This document shows positions 1 through 9,809 of a DNA stretch of 64,000 nucleotides, in pieces. A program made the translations under genes and the position numbers. The stretch is from NCBI GenBank assembly GCA_905210435.1, contig CAJLWO010000005.1, forward strand, positions 1 to 64,000, given 5' to 3'. This stretch comes from an uncultured Bacteroidales bacterium. GTDB taxonomy: Bacteria; Bacteroidota; Bacteroidia; Bacteroidales; Muribaculaceae. The number at the start of each line of letters is the position of its first letter. The stretch's first letter is position 1. Under the pieces are notes generated by a model. It saw nothing but the letters and a program-made list of their open reading frames with translations. It did not search any database and was not told where the DNA came from.

Positions 1-872
1 GGTATGACGTTGACTTCGACCACCAGTTCATAGAGGCTGAGAAGTTTGATGCGAAGCCTACATACAAGAAGTTCCTTGGTTATCGCCCTGGCGTGGCGGT
101 TATTGGCAACTTGATTGTCGGCATTGAGAACAGCGACGGCAACACAAATGTCCGTTTCCACCAGAAGGACACGCTGAAGAGGTTCTTTGAAAGGTTTGAA
201 CAAAACAAGCTTATTATCAACCGTTTCAGAGCTGATTGCGGCTCGTGTTCTGAAGAGATAGTGGAAGAGATTGCTAAACACTGCAAGACCTTCTATATCC
301 GTGCTAACCGATGCAGTTCGCTCTACAATGACATCTTTGCCCTCAGAGGTTGGAAGAAAGTGGAATTGGGCGGCATTGAGTTTGAGCTGGCCTCCATTCT
401 CATCGAGAAATGGAAAGGGAAGGCATACCGTCTTGTGATTCAAAGACAGAAGCGGATAGACGGCGAACTCGACCTGTGGGAAGGAGAATACACCTACCGC
501 TGCATCCTTACAAATGACTACGAGTCTTCCGAGAAAGAGATTGTCGAATTCTATAACCTCCGTGGAGGGAAGGAACGCATCTTCGATGATATGAATAACG
601 GATTCGGCTGGAACAGGCTTCCAAAATCCTTTATGGGAGAAAACACGGTGTTTCTTCTGCTTATGGCACTCATACGCAACTTCTATAAATTCATCATGGC
701 GAGGCTTGACGTGAAGAGGTTCGGACTCAAAGCAACAAGCCGCATCAAGACGTTTGTCTTTAAGTTCATCTCTGTGCCAGCCAAATGGGTCAGGACATCA
801 AGGAAGTATGTGCTGAATATCTATTCATGCAACAATGCTTATGCCAATGTGTTCCAGAATGACTTTGGATAA
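1..872 (+). CDS. IS1380-family transposase, 5' truncated by window edge
   Basis: The open frame runs from base 3 to a TAA at 870-872, about 289 residues; the true start is outside the window, and the GTG at 93 is only an internal codon. The first visible residues (YDVDFDHQF) resemble the segment around an early acidic residue of DDE transposases. Near the C-terminus the YNLRGGKE segment fits the Y-x2-R-x3-E signature of the IS4/IS1380 superfamily, giving the catalytic glutamate. The protein would act in cis on the ends of its own element. The frame shows no internal stop in the visible part, so the element may still be active. It reads away from the left edge and towards the disrupted susD. 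Confidence 0.75.
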   Translation, partial: YDVDFDHQFIEAEKFDAKPTYKKFLGYRPGVAVIGNLIVGIENSDGNTNVRFHQKDTLKRFFERFEQNKLIINRFRADCGSCSEEIVEEIAKHCKTFYIRANRCSSLYNDIFALRGWKKVELGGIEFELASILIEKWKGKAYRLVIQRQKRIDGELDLWEGEYTYRCILTNDYESSEKEIVEFYNLRGGKERIFDDMNNGFGWNRLPKSFMGENTVFLLLMALIRNFYKFIMARLDVKRFGLKATSRIKTFVFKFISVPAKWVRTSRKYVLNIYSCNNAYANVFQNDFG

Positions 873-1042
873 CACCGACAACTTATAGTCGTGATTTTGC
901 GTATTGCCTCAAGTCGCATGGTGGGGTAAGGGGCATTTATATGTCTTTATGGTGACATTCGATGCACTGTGCCCCCTTTTTACTAACGATGCAGATTCTT
1001 TTCGCTTCTGTATCATATTAGGCGCGTAGTTGCGGATTTGAG
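1..1042 (+). mobile_element. IS1380-family insertion sequence, left part beyond window edge
   Basis: The window opens inside an insertion sequence. It contains the 3' two thirds or so of a transposase (to 872) and a non-coding right end of about 170 bp. The right boundary is placed at 1042/1043, because susD reading from the other side is normal up to 1043 and then turns into unrelated residues. Read from the susD side, the end begins CCTCAAATCCGC, and a CC start is common for IS1380 ends. The bases 1043-1046 (CTTT) would be one copy of a short target duplication; the other copy lies outside the window. The family is recognised from the transposase; the terminal repeat could not be compared with its partner. 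Confidence 0.75.
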
Positions 1043-1728
1043 GCTTTAGCGGCGTATGCGAGAGCGATATTTCTGTTGATTCGTCCCGTCTCGGCATGAC
1101 GTTCGGGAAGTGATTCGGCAGCTTCAAGAAGCTCACCGGCAATTCGGGACAGATGCTGCTCGCGCGTGAACTCATCGTTGGGCACATTGACGTATTCCGA
1201 TTCGGGCAAGTTTTCATCCATATACGGCACCTTATTAAATAGTCGTACCAATTCGAAGTAGAAGTGAGCTCGCAATACCTTCATTTCAGCTATGCGCGAA
1301 GCCTTTACAGGCACTTCTTTTTCATCGGCTTTCTCCAGCACCCGGAGAGCTGCGTTGCATCGTGAAATCTGACTGTAGAGATTGAACCATTTTCCGTCGA
1401 TATTACCGTTGTTTGACTGTACCTGGAAAGTCTCCATGGCGTGTACATCCCACAGATCGCCTTCGCCGCCTCCGCCTTTATAGGCATTGTCGGCCCTTAC
1501 TTCTCCGAAGCTCCAGTTGGAGGTGGGACGTACCCAGGGGTCGCCCTGTTCGTTGGTGAATCCCGACAGGCCGGCATATGCCGAGTTGACAAGGAGGTCG
1601 ATTGCCTCGGTCGAAGTCATCACTCCGTCGGAGAGACTGCCTTGCGGAGTATTCTCCAGAAAATCCTCACTACAGCCGGCAAGCATCACGGTGCAGCCTA
1701 AAGCCAATATGATATTATGTAGTTTCAT
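1018..1728 (-). pseudogene. susD: susD-like glycan-binding lipoprotein, truncated by the IS1380 element
   Basis: Only the N-terminal 228 residues or so of a SusD family protein remain (susD-derived bases 1043-1728); the last residues up to the stop at 1018 are encoded by the IS end. The signal sequence ends in the lipobox LAGC with the lipid-bearing cysteine at residue 19, so the protein would be an outer-membrane surface lipoprotein. The TPR-like helical part typical of SusD (for example the segment ending RINRNIALAYAAK) is present up to the break; a full SusD is usually 500-650 residues. The start follows the susC stop by about 32 bases, so it belongs to the susC operon. Its loss would be expected to weaken oligosaccharide capture by the neighbouring SusC. 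The missing part may lie on the far side of the element, outside the window. Confidence 0.85.
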
Positions 1729-1760
1729 CTTAAATCGTATTGTAAATTAGTGATTATGAA

Positions 1761-4700
1761 TTAGAAGCCGAACTGGATACCTACCGTGTAGGAACGGGGC
1801 AATGCGTAGGGATACCCCAGACCCTCGGGGTCGGCGCCCGAGTAATTTGTGATTGTGAAGAGATTCTGAGCCTGGAAGTAGATGCGAGCGTTGCTCAGAT
1901 GCAGTGTGCGCCGCAGTGTCTCGGGGAGAGAATAGCCGAGAGTAAGCGTCTTCATGCGCAGGAACGAACCGTTCTCGATATGGAACTCCGACACTTCATG
2001 CTCGTTGTTGCCGTTGTCGGTGGTAGGCGCCGGTGTGTCGCAGTCGTAATAGCCTGTCTGCAGGTAGCGTTCGTAGGCATTGGCCGCATCGAGGAGTGCC
2101 ACACCGTGATTGCCGTTCCAGCACTGGAACAGGTCGGTATAATATTTTGAGTTGTTGAAAGCGTCACGTATTATCGCGGTAAAGAACATGCTGAGGTCAA
2201 AACCTTTCCAGTTGGCTCCGAGATTGAGTCCGAACTGTGCCTTGGGGAGGTCACACCCGAGCCATGTACGGTCGTTATAGTTGATTTTGCCATCGCCGTC
2301 GGCATCGACATATTTCACACGTCCCACCGCAGGATGACCGAATTCCACGGTGTATTTCCGGCAATATTCATCAACCTCGGCCTGCGAGTGGAATACGCCG
2401 TCGGTCCTGAAGCCCATCCACGAGCCAAGCGAATGCCCAACGAGCGAATGGCCGGCATAACCGCCTCCATAGCTGTAATAAATATCGTCGAGCAGCCCTG
2501 TCACGGTATTTTTCGATACACTGAGGTTAAGTCCGATATTGTAGGAGAAATCCCTGCCGGCACTTGAACGCCAGTCAATCTGCGCCTCAAAGCCTTTGTT
2601 GGTCATCTCGCCGCCATTGTACCAGCAGTAGCCGCCCTCGCCTATCGTGGCGATATAAGGTTTTTCGACGAGCATATCCTTTGTGTCCTTGTAGAAGTAG
2701 TCGAGCGAGAGGGTAAGACGGTTGTCAAGGAATCCGGCATCGATTCCGACATTGGTCTGGTATGTCTTTTCCCATTTCAGGTCGGGATTGGTGGTGCGTA
2801 TGCGGTAGGCTCCGGGGGAGAGAGTGACGCCGTCGCCGCTCATATTGTAGGAACCACGGTCGAGACTCATCAGATATTTGGCGTAGAAAGCCTCGTTGTC
2901 AATCAGGTCGTTGCCGTTTATACCCCACGAACCGCGCAGCTTAAGGTCGGAAAGCCATCCGCGCGTCGACATCATGAAATCTTCCTGAGAGATTCTCCAT
3001 CCGGCCGACACTGACGGGAACCAGTCGTAATTATGCTCTTTCGAGAGACGGGATGATGCGTCGCGACGTATCGTAAAGGATGCGAGATACTTGTTGTCAT
3101 AAGCGTAATTAAGCTTACCGAAACCGGAGAACATGGAATAATTTGAAGCACCTGCGCCTACATTCTTGCCGGCTGTGACATTGCCGAGATACAAGTAGTC
3201 AGGATCCTCGATTTCAAGACCTGTACCATATCCGAAGAAACTTTCGTTATGGTATCTTTTAGCTTCAATACCGGCAAGCGCCATTATGGAGTTTTTGCCG
3301 AAATCAATATTGTATTGCGCGGTGTTGGTCCATACCCAGTCGACATTTTTAGCTGTAGACTGAGTGAGTTTATTGACTTCGTCGCGCAGATAGGCCGGCT
3401 CGAATGTCTTGTTGGTCTCATTATAATAGTTGACACCGAAATTTGTCCTGAGTATAAGGTTTTTTATCGGTTCGACCTGGAGATATGCGTTGCCGAACAC
3501 GCGCCAGTATTCATGTTTATTGCCTTTGTTATTGTCAATCAGGCGCATCATATTGGGAGCGTCGCCGAGCACGTCGTTGATTTGGTCGACATATACGCCC
3601 TGCGAATCGTATACAGCTTTTGCGGGATGCTGCTTGACGGCATTCTCTTCGGCGCCGTCAGGCATATAGTGGGCGCGCCACCAGTTGACGGCGATATTGC
3701 CGCCTGCTTTAAGCCTGTTGTTGAGAAATCCGTAGTCGGAGCTGAAGCGGGAGTTGACACGCTTGAAATCCGAGCCTTTGACGATACCGTCATGGTCGAG
3801 CCAGCTGAGCGAGAGAGATGAAGAACCATTGTCGGAACCTTTGGAAAGACCGATGCTGTAGGTCTGCATGAGAGCCGTGCGGTGTATTTCCTTCTCCCAG
3901 TCGGTGGTCTGCGGCAGGACGTCGGCACCGTTAAGGTTTTTATATGTCTGAAGCTGCGCTGTCGCGCCGTTGCCATAGATTGCCGATGACGGAGTCGTAC
4001 CGTTGTGGGCATATTTGTAGGCCGACCAGTAGACATCGCCCCATTGATAGGCGTCGAGCAGGTCGAGACCGCTGTTGTAGGTCTGCGCGGTAAGGGTGGC
4101 GTCGAAAGTCACATGCGCTTCACCCGCCTTGGCCCGCTTCGTGGTGATGATAATGACGCCATTGGCTGCCTGTGCGCCGTATATTGAAGCCGAGGCGGCG
4201 TCCTTGAGCACCTGGATGGACTCGACATCGTTGCTGTTGATGATAGTGCCGGGGTTTTCTCGTGTCATGACACCGTCAATCACGTAGAGCGGCCCGTTGG
4301 CATCGCTGCGGAATGATGACGCTCCGCGTATTGAAGTGCCTGTGCTGAGTCCGCCCGGAGTGCCGTCGGTAGTGATTGTCATGCCTGCCACGCGCCCCTG
4401 CAGCGACTGGATGACATTGCCGGTAGGGGTATCGGCCACATCTTTCATTTTGACGACAGATACCGAACCGGTCAAATCCGATTTCTTTTCAGCCGAGTAA
4501 CCCACGACGACGACTTCATCGAGAAGTTCGGAGTTCTCCTGAAGGCGGACTGTCAGTTGCGGGACAGCCTTGACCGTCAGCGGACGGTAGCCCACATATG
4601 TTACTGTAAGTTCAGAACCTTCCGGCACTGTCAATGTAAAATTACCGTCGAAATCGGTAGCGGCGCCGACGGCGCCTTTCTCTGCGGGAACCACACTCGC

Positions 4701-4820
4701 CCCGATAAGAGGCTCGTCGTCGGTGGCCGATAATACTGTTCCATGTACCGTGATGTTCTGGGCATACATACCCACGGCAGCCGCAAGCGACAGGAAAGCA
4801 TAAAGAATGAATCTTTTCAT
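1761..4820 (-). CDS. susC: SusC-like TonB-dependent outer-membrane oligosaccharide transporter (fructan locus)
   Basis: A 1019-residue SusC-family importer that carries bound oligosaccharide across the outer membrane using TonB energy. The start chosen is the ATG at 4820, which begins a good signal peptide (MKRFILYAFLSLAAAVGMYAQ); the open frame extends 20 codons further upstream without such a signal. After the signal comes a carboxypeptidase-D-like domain (about residues 22-100, with VHGTVLSATDDEPLIGASV and YVGY), a TonB box-like DEVVVVGY, a plug domain with the conserved IQSLQGRVAGM and SIRGASSFR, and the long beta-barrel ending in an aromatic residue (QFGF). It is followed by the broken susD and preceded by the fructose-type hybrid regulator, so the substrate is inferred to be a fructan (levan or inulin). 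Confidence 0.93.
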   Translation of the reverse strand: MKRFILYAFLSLAAAVGMYAQNITVHGTVLSATDDEPLIGASVVPAEKGAVGAATDFDGNFTLTVPEGSELTVTYVGYRPLTVKAVPQLTVRLQENSELLDEVVVVGYSAEKKSDLTGSVSVVKMKDVADTPTGNVIQSLQGRVAGMTITTDGTPGGLSTGTSIRGASSFRSDANGPLYVIDGVMTRENPGTIINSNDVESIQVLKDAASASIYGAQAANGVIIITTKRAKAGEAHVTFDATLTAQTYNSGLDLLDAYQWGDVYWSAYKYAHNGTTPSSAIYGNGATAQLQTYKNLNGADVLPQTTDWEKEIHRTALMQTYSIGLSKGSDNGSSSLSLSWLDHDGIVKGSDFKRVNSRFSSDYGFLNNRLKAGGNIAVNWWRAHYMPDGAEENAVKQHPAKAVYDSQGVYVDQINDVLGDAPNMMRLIDNNKGNKHEYWRVFGNAYLQVEPIKNLILRTNFGVNYYNETNKTFEPAYLRDEVNKLTQSTAKNVDWVWTNTAQYNIDFGKNSIMALAGIEAKRYHNESFFGYGTGLEIEDPDYLYLGNVTAGKNVGAGASNYSMFSGFGKLNYAYDNKYLASFTIRRDASSRLSKEHNYDWFPSVSAGWRISQEDFMMSTRGWLSDLKLRGSWGINGNDLIDNEAFYAKYLMSLDRGSYNMSGDGVTLSPGAYRIRTTNPDLKWEKTYQTNVGIDAGFLDNRLTLSLDYFYKDTKDMLVEKPYIATIGEGGYCWYNGGEMTNKGFEAQIDWRSSAGRDFSYNIGLNLSVSKNTVTGLLDDIYYSYGGGYAGHSLVGHSLGSWMGFRTDGVFHSQAEVDEYCRKYTVEFGHPAVGRVKYVDADGDGKINYNDRTWLGCDLPKAQFGLNLGANWKGFDLSMFFTAIIRDAFNNSKYYTDLFQCWNGNHGVALLDAANAYERYLQTGYYDCDTPAPTTDNGNNEHEVSEFHIENGSFLRMKTLTLGYSLPETLRRTLHLSNARIYFQAQNLFTITNYSGADPEGLGYPYALPRSYTVGIQFGF

Positions 4821-4853
4821 GATTATAGTTTTTTGGGTTAAATTGTCATGCTG

Positions 4854-4861
4854 CAAAACTA
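4854..4861 (-). promoter_or_regulatory. possible -7 element for susC (TAGTTTTG)
   Basis: On the minus strand TAGTTTTG fits the Bacteroidetes -7 consensus TAnnTTTG. It would start transcription near 4847, about 27 bases before the susC start codon. No well-spaced -33 box is visible, as expected for a gene that needs an activator such as the adjacent AraC-type hybrid regulator. Confidence 0.35.
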
Positions 4862-4900
4862 CAATCCTGTCGGGCAACAAAGTATAAAATATGTTGCATC

Positions 4901-4939
4901 ATATATCAAAATCCGCACAGACAACGGATTTTGATATAT
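4901..4939 (-). terminator. perfect 15-bp inverted repeat between the hybrid regulator and susC
   Basis: Arms 4901-4915 and 4925-4939 are perfectly complementary (beginning ATATATCAAAATCCG) around a 9-base loop. It lies just after the regulator stop (4987) and before the susC promoter. There is no strong T-run, so it could be a terminator of the regulator gene or an operator-like palindrome for susC. Confidence 0.5.
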
Positions 4940-4986
4940 TACACAACATTCATAAAATCATAGAAAGTGACGCCGGACGTACGATA

Positions 4987-7755
4987 TTACTGCCTGAGCC
5001 GCCCGCGAATATCTGTCGGCGTCTCATCATACCTGTCCTTATAGCATTTTCCGAAGTAGGCCGGCGTGGAGAACCCTACCTCGTAGGCTATCTCGGATAC
5101 AGACTTATCGGTAGAGGTCAGGAGAGTTCTGGCTTTGGCCAGACGCATATTGCGCAGAAGCTCGACCGGAGAATAGTTTGTCAGCGACTTGATTTTACGA
5201 TAAAATTGCGTACGTCCCAGTCCCAGACGGCGTGCGATATTGTCAACCGTCAGTTCTGGATCCGACATTTCTTCATCGACTATCGCCACAAAACGGTGGT
5301 AAAAATCACTGTCAATGTCGCCAAGGCAACCCACAGCACTGTCAGATTCCGGAATACCGGCAGAAGATGTCTCCTTTCTTAGCGGAAGACAGAATGAAGC
5401 GCGCACACGCATACGGTTTTCAATCAATGCCCGGCATCGGGCCGAAAGCACCTGCGAATTGAACGGTTTCGACAGATAGGCGTCGGCCCCGCATTCATAT
5501 CCCCGGATACGCTGCTCGTCCATAGAGCAGGCAGTGAGCATCAATACAGGGATATGTGAGGTAGCCTGCTCGTTTTTCAGACGCCGACAGCACTCCAGGC
5601 CATCCATCAAGGGCATCATGACATCGCAAATGATAAGGTCGGGGATATATTTTGACGCCATCTTTATGCCTTTTATACCGTTTGAGGCTGTCAGAACCGT
5701 ATATTCATTTTTGAGCAGTTCCGTGATAAGAGCGCGTATATCAGGATTATCATCAATCACGAGCACGACAGTCCTGTCCTTGTCGACTTCAGGAGCAACG
5801 GCAGCGACATCGTCAAGTTCAAGGTTGACATCAGCCGCTGTTATCGCTGATGACGGCCTCACCACATCGCCCCCGACATGTCTGATCGGCAACGAGACAG
5901 TGAATACCGAACCTTTACCCGGCTCGCTGTCGGCAGTGATTGTACCCTGATGGAGCTCAACGAATGCCTTGGCAAGCGAGAGACCTATACCCGACCCGTT
6001 GGGATGGATTTTGTCGACCTGAAAGAATCGCTCGAAAATATGCGAGAGGTCATCGGAACTTATACCCTTGCCGGTATCAGTCACCGTAATGAACACATTA
6101 TCCTGCTCCGCATCATGCCTGAAGACGACTGTTATCTCGCCTTTCGGGGGAGTATACTTGAATGCATTGGATATGAGATTGAACATCACGCGTTCTATTT
6201 TCTCCACATCTACTGCCATGGTAAACCCGGATTGTGAGACAACGTCGAGTCTGAACCTTATATCGCGGCTGCGGGCAATACCTTTGAATGAATCGCACCA
6301 ATCGGTAAGCATATCGGAGGGATTGACTTCCGATAGATTGAGCGTCAGTTTGCCGTTTTCATATTTCCGGAAGTCAAGTACCTGGTTTATAAGCCGTTTC
6401 AATATCCTGACATTCTTATTGGCAATATCGGCCATCGCTTTCTGGTCAGGGGTAAGATTGTCGGAACCGGCCAGTTGCTCCACGGGCCCGGCAATAAGGG
6501 TGAGGGGCGTACGCAAATCATGCGACACGTTGGTGAAAAACATCAGCTTTGACCGTGTGGCCTCCTGCAACTGCTCGTTAAGCGCAATGACGCGGTCACG
6601 CTGCTGCTCGAGCTCTCGGTTCTGCTCCGCAAGTTTTTTCTGATGCAGTCTTTTAGTCCAGAATATCCTCAGAAGTCCGAATATTATCACGAACAAGAGC
6701 ACTACGATTGCCACCGCGGCATAAAACAATGTAGTCTGTGCGGAATGACGTGTCCAATACTCGTCGACGCGTCCTTTCAGCCAGTTTATACGGTCAGTCT
6801 CGGCTTTAAGCTCATTGTTCTGCATGAGCAGGATTTCGGCATTCGACAGATCTACGGCAGCGGAAGCCGGTAATATGGCATGACTCTCATAGGGTTTGCC
6901 TTCAAGAATAGCCATTGCCGTACGGATGAGCTGATATCCTTCCGTTGGATAGAGGAATGTGGCATCAATCACCGAGTCGGCGACCGCCTGTATTCCGATT
7001 TCAGGGGCGGCGTCTATACCTATGATTTTTATATCGCCCCGTCCGGCCGATTTAGCCGCATCGGAGGCGGCTATGGCCATTCGGTCGTTGTGGGCGTATA
7101 TTACATTGACCGATGGATAAATAGCCAGCAGCGAGTCGGTCATCCTGTATGCGTCATCATAGTTCCAGTTACCGTAAGCCTCACCTGCTATTGTCATGCC
7201 GGAATTTTCCGAGACAACTTCGGCAAAACCAATATGCCTCTCCTCGGCCGGAGTAGATCCTTTCAGACCGCGTATTTCCAGTATCTCGCAAGGCAATCCG
7301 GCCAGTGACACCGCCATATCGGCGGCCGATTTGCCGATAGCGGCATTATCAGCTCCCTGAAAGGCCGTATAGCTGTCACCGTTGATGTTGCGGTCGAAGA
7401 TGATGACCGGGATACCCGATTCATATACCTCCCTGATAACCGGAGTAAGCGCGTCGGCCTCGTTGGGAGCCGCGATGATGATATCAAAACCGTTGTCGGC
7501 GAAATAGCGGATATCGGCAATCTGCTTCCCGTTGTCATCATCGGCCGAACGGATTTCAACCACGGCATTGTCATGAAAAATCATCTCCCGATTGATTTCA
7601 TCATTCATCTTGGTACGCCAGTCATCGTCGCTGCACTGCGACACCCCTATCCGGTATACTTTTTTATCCCGGCAACCCGACAAAGGAAGTATAAAGACGA
7701 GGAGAATCCCAAGAAAAAAAATTTCAAAAATATGAGTACGATTCAAGGTTTTCAT
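4987..7755 (-). CDS. Hybrid two-component system regulator with periplasmic sugar-binding sensor (fructose-sensor type)
   Basis: A 922-residue single-polypeptide sensor and regulator. Residues 1-28 form a signal or anchor segment; about 33-310 is a type I periplasmic binding-protein domain (LacI/ribose-binding type, with IIAAPNEADAL and VIIFDRNI). A transmembrane helix lies at about 343-366. The histidine kinase core has the phospho-accepting His412 (NVSHDLRTPL), an N-box at about 527-533 and a DTGKG G-box near 560. The receiver has the phosphorylated Asp711 (ICDVMMPLMDG), and the C-terminal AraC helix-turn-helix spans about 815-922. This architecture matches the known Bacteroides regulator BT1754, which binds fructose and activates a fructan locus. 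The neighbours (GH32, sugar permease, fructokinase, susC/susD) support the same role here; fructose as ligand is inferred from this resemblance. Confidence 0.9.
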   Translation of the reverse strand: MKTLNRTHIFEIFFLGILLVFILPLSGCRDKKVYRIGVSQCSDDDWRTKMNDEINREMIFHDNAVVEIRSADDDNGKQIADIRYFADNGFDIIIAAPNEADALTPVIREVYESGIPVIIFDRNINGDSYTAFQGADNAAIGKSAADMAVSLAGLPCEILEIRGLKGSTPAEERHIGFAEVVSENSGMTIAGEAYGNWNYDDAYRMTDSLLAIYPSVNVIYAHNDRMAIAASDAAKSAGRGDIKIIGIDAAPEIGIQAVADSVIDATFLYPTEGYQLIRTAMAILEGKPYESHAILPASAAVDLSNAEILLMQNNELKAETDRINWLKGRVDEYWTRHSAQTTLFYAAVAIVVLLFVIIFGLLRIFWTKRLHQKKLAEQNRELEQQRDRVIALNEQLQEATRSKLMFFTNVSHDLRTPLTLIAGPVEQLAGSDNLTPDQKAMADIANKNVRILKRLINQVLDFRKYENGKLTLNLSEVNPSDMLTDWCDSFKGIARSRDIRFRLDVVSQSGFTMAVDVEKIERVMFNLISNAFKYTPPKGEITVVFRHDAEQDNVFITVTDTGKGISSDDLSHIFERFFQVDKIHPNGSGIGLSLAKAFVELHQGTITADSEPGKGSVFTVSLPIRHVGGDVVRPSSAITAADVNLELDDVAAVAPEVDKDRTVVLVIDDNPDIRALITELLKNEYTVLTASNGIKGIKMASKYIPDLIICDVMMPLMDGLECCRRLKNEQATSHIPVLMLTACSMDEQRIRGYECGADAYLSKPFNSQVLSARCRALIENRMRVRASFCLPLRKETSSAGIPESDSAVGCLGDIDSDFYHRFVAIVDEEMSDPELTVDNIARRLGLGRTQFYRKIKSLTNYSPVELLRNMRLAKARTLLTSTDKSVSEIAYEVGFSTPAYFGKCYKDRYDETPTDIRGRLRQ

Positions 7756-7791
7756 TTATTATATTATGTAATCTGCACTGTTTAAGATCTG

Positions 7792-7799
7792 CAAATATA
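7792..7799 (-). promoter_or_regulatory. -7 element upstream of the hybrid regulator (TATATTTG)
   Basis: TATATTTG on the minus strand fits TAnnTTTG and lies 36 bases upstream of the regulator start at 7755. The -33 region is not clear. Confidence 0.4.
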
Positions 7800-7904
7800 A
7801 TAATTCAAAACGACATTTGGTGCGTAAGATATTAAAAATTAAGCCTTACAACAATTTTTATACGCAATGTAACAAATTTGATAGGGACCGATGATTTTTA
7901 ATAT

Positions 7905-7912
7905 TAGCTTTG
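7905..7912 (+). promoter_or_regulatory. -7 element upstream of GH32 gene (TAGCTTTG)
   Basis: TAGCTTTG fits the Bacteroidetes -7 consensus; a TTTG at 7877-7880 lies 24 bases upstream, slightly further than the usual 19-21. Transcription would start near 7919, giving a leader of about 28 bases before the GH32 start at 7947. It is divergent from the regulator promoter in a 190-bp gap. Confidence 0.45.
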
Positions 7913-7946
7913 CATTGTCAGAACCGAAAATCAACAAGAATCAATC

Positions 7947-9782
7947 ATGAAATACATCAGACAAATCACATCAGGCATTCTCTCGGCTCTTGCAGCCATG
8001 CAGGGAATATGTGCCGGCGAAGGATTAACCATTGACCATCTCGGCACGAACAATACTCTCGTACGCGTAAGTGACGATGCAAAATACGTGCTGTTCCCTG
8101 TCGAGGAAAGCGTAGAGGACGCCACCCTCAATCTTCTGCTTGACGGAAAGACCGAACGTACATTCTTCGTAAGGCTCGCCCGCAACAAAGTGGACTACTA
8201 TGTCCCGTTTGACATATCGTCATATAAAGACAGCGAGATCATATTCAATATCATTACCGCTCAGAGCCGTTCGTCGGTGCGTGAGGCTAAAGAAGATGCA
8301 TGCTGGAACAACATCCGGCTCAGCGACACATTCGATACGGCCAACACCGAGAAATTCCGGCCCGTATTTCATCATACCCCTCTTTACGGCTGGATGAACG
8401 ATCCCAACGGCATGTTCTATAAAGACGGTGTGTGGCATCTGTATTACCAATACAATCCCTACGGCTCCAAGTGGCAGAATATGACATGGGGACACTCGTC
8501 GTCGACCGACCTTGTAAACTGGGAGCATCACGACGTGGCCATCAAGCCTGACGGACTCGGCTCGGTGTTCAGCGGCAGCTGTGTCGTCGACAGCACGGGG
8601 AGCGCCGGCTTCGGGGAAAATGCCGTGATAGCGCTCTACACATCTGCGGGAATCAACCAGATGCAAAGCCTTGCGCACAGTGAAGACAGCGGAGCCACAT
8701 TCACCATATATCCCGGCAATCCCATACTGACACTCGAGAGCGAGGCACGCGACCCGAATATGTTTCTGAACCGCGAGACCGGAGAGTGGAATCTGCTTTT
8801 AGCTCATGCTCTCGAACACGAGATGCTGGTTTTCACCTCCACTGACCTGAAGGAGTGGACACTGCAAAGTGCATTCGGCAAAGGGTTGGGCGCACAGGAT
8901 GGGGTGTGGGAATGTCCCGATCTGCTGTATCTGCCTGTCGTTGGAACTGACATATCCAAATGGGTGCTTATATGCAATCTGAATCCGGGGGGACCTTTCG
9001 GCGGAAGCGCCACACAATATTTCGTCGGAGATTTCAACGGTAAGAAATTCACTGCCGACACCGACAGCGAAGGCAACGTGCCGACCAAATGGATGGACTA
9101 CGGCAAAGACCACTATGCTACAGTATCGTGGAGCAACGCTCCGGATAACCGCAATGTCGTGATAGGATGGATGAGCAACTGGCAATATGCAGCCGAAGTA
9201 CCGACACGCCAGTTCAGAAGCGCCAATACGCTGCCTCGCGACATATCGCTGTTCACAGGCGCTGACGGACAATATTATCTGAAAACGGTACCATCGCCCG
9301 AAGTCATGGCACTCCGCGATAAAATGACTGTGTCGGCCCGCAACAGGGGCATCGGGCTGAAGCCTTCGAGATTCTCCCTCCCTTCGGCTAACGACGGCGT
9401 ATGCGAGATAACGATGTCGCTCAACGCGAAGAAAGCCCATACTGTGACAATAACCCTCTCAAACGGTAATAACGAGAAAGTCGACATGACATTCAATCCG
9501 GAGGCATCAACGTTCAGTTTTGACCGGCGACAAAGCGGTATCACGGATTTCAGCCATGACTTCCCGGCTAAAGTCACAGCGCCGACCTTGCGTGAGGGCA
9601 CAATGCAGTCGCTACGTATTTTCATTGACCGCTCGAGTATAGAGGTATTTGACGGTGAAGGCAACTTCGTGCTGACAAATCTCGTATTTCCCGATTCACC
9701 TTATACCACCCTCTCCATCGCGGCCGAAGGCGGAAAAGCGACCCTTAATTCACTTGAAATATATTCAATCAAAAATAATTAG
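7947..9782 (+). CDS. GH32 fructan hydrolase (levanase/inulinase type), exported
   Basis: A 611-residue glycoside hydrolase of family 32, which cleaves beta-fructosidic bonds of levan, inulin or sucrose-type fructans with retention. A signal peptide (about residues 1-23) is followed by an N-terminal beta-rich domain (about 25-130) like that seen in some Bacteroides GH32 enzymes. The five-bladed propeller follows, with the nucleophile Asp152 in WMNDPNG, the transition-state stabiliser Asp269 in EARDPN and the acid/base Glu322 in WECPD. The C-terminal beta-sandwich runs from about 460 to 611. No lipobox cysteine is obvious, so a periplasmic location is favoured. It opens the plus-strand operon GH32, permease, fructokinase. 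Whether it is an exo- or endo-enzyme cannot be read from sequence. Confidence 0.93.
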   Translation: MKYIRQITSGILSALAAMQGICAGEGLTIDHLGTNNTLVRVSDDAKYVLFPVEESVEDATLNLLLDGKTERTFFVRLARNKVDYYVPFDISSYKDSEIIFNIITAQSRSSVREAKEDACWNNIRLSDTFDTANTEKFRPVFHHTPLYGWMNDPNGMFYKDGVWHLYYQYNPYGSKWQNMTWGHSSSTDLVNWEHHDVAIKPDGLGSVFSGSCVVDSTGSAGFGENAVIALYTSAGINQMQSLAHSEDSGATFTIYPGNPILTLESEARDPNMFLNRETGEWNLLLAHALEHEMLVFTSTDLKEWTLQSAFGKGLGAQDGVWECPDLLYLPVVGTDISKWVLICNLNPGGPFGGSATQYFVGDFNGKKFTADTDSEGNVPTKWMDYGKDHYATVSWSNAPDNRNVVIGWMSNWQYAAEVPTRQFRSANTLPRDISLFTGADGQYYLKTVPSPEVMALRDKMTVSARNRGIGLKPSRFSLPSANDGVCEITMSLNAKKAHTVTITLSNGNNEKVDMTFNPEASTFSFDRRQSGITDFSHDFPAKVTAPTLREGTMQSLRIFIDRSSIEVFDGEGNFVLTNLVFPDSPYTTLSIAAEGGKATLNSLEIYSIKNN

Positions 9783-9809
9783 ACCCACAATTTTCATACA
9801 GTTAATGAC

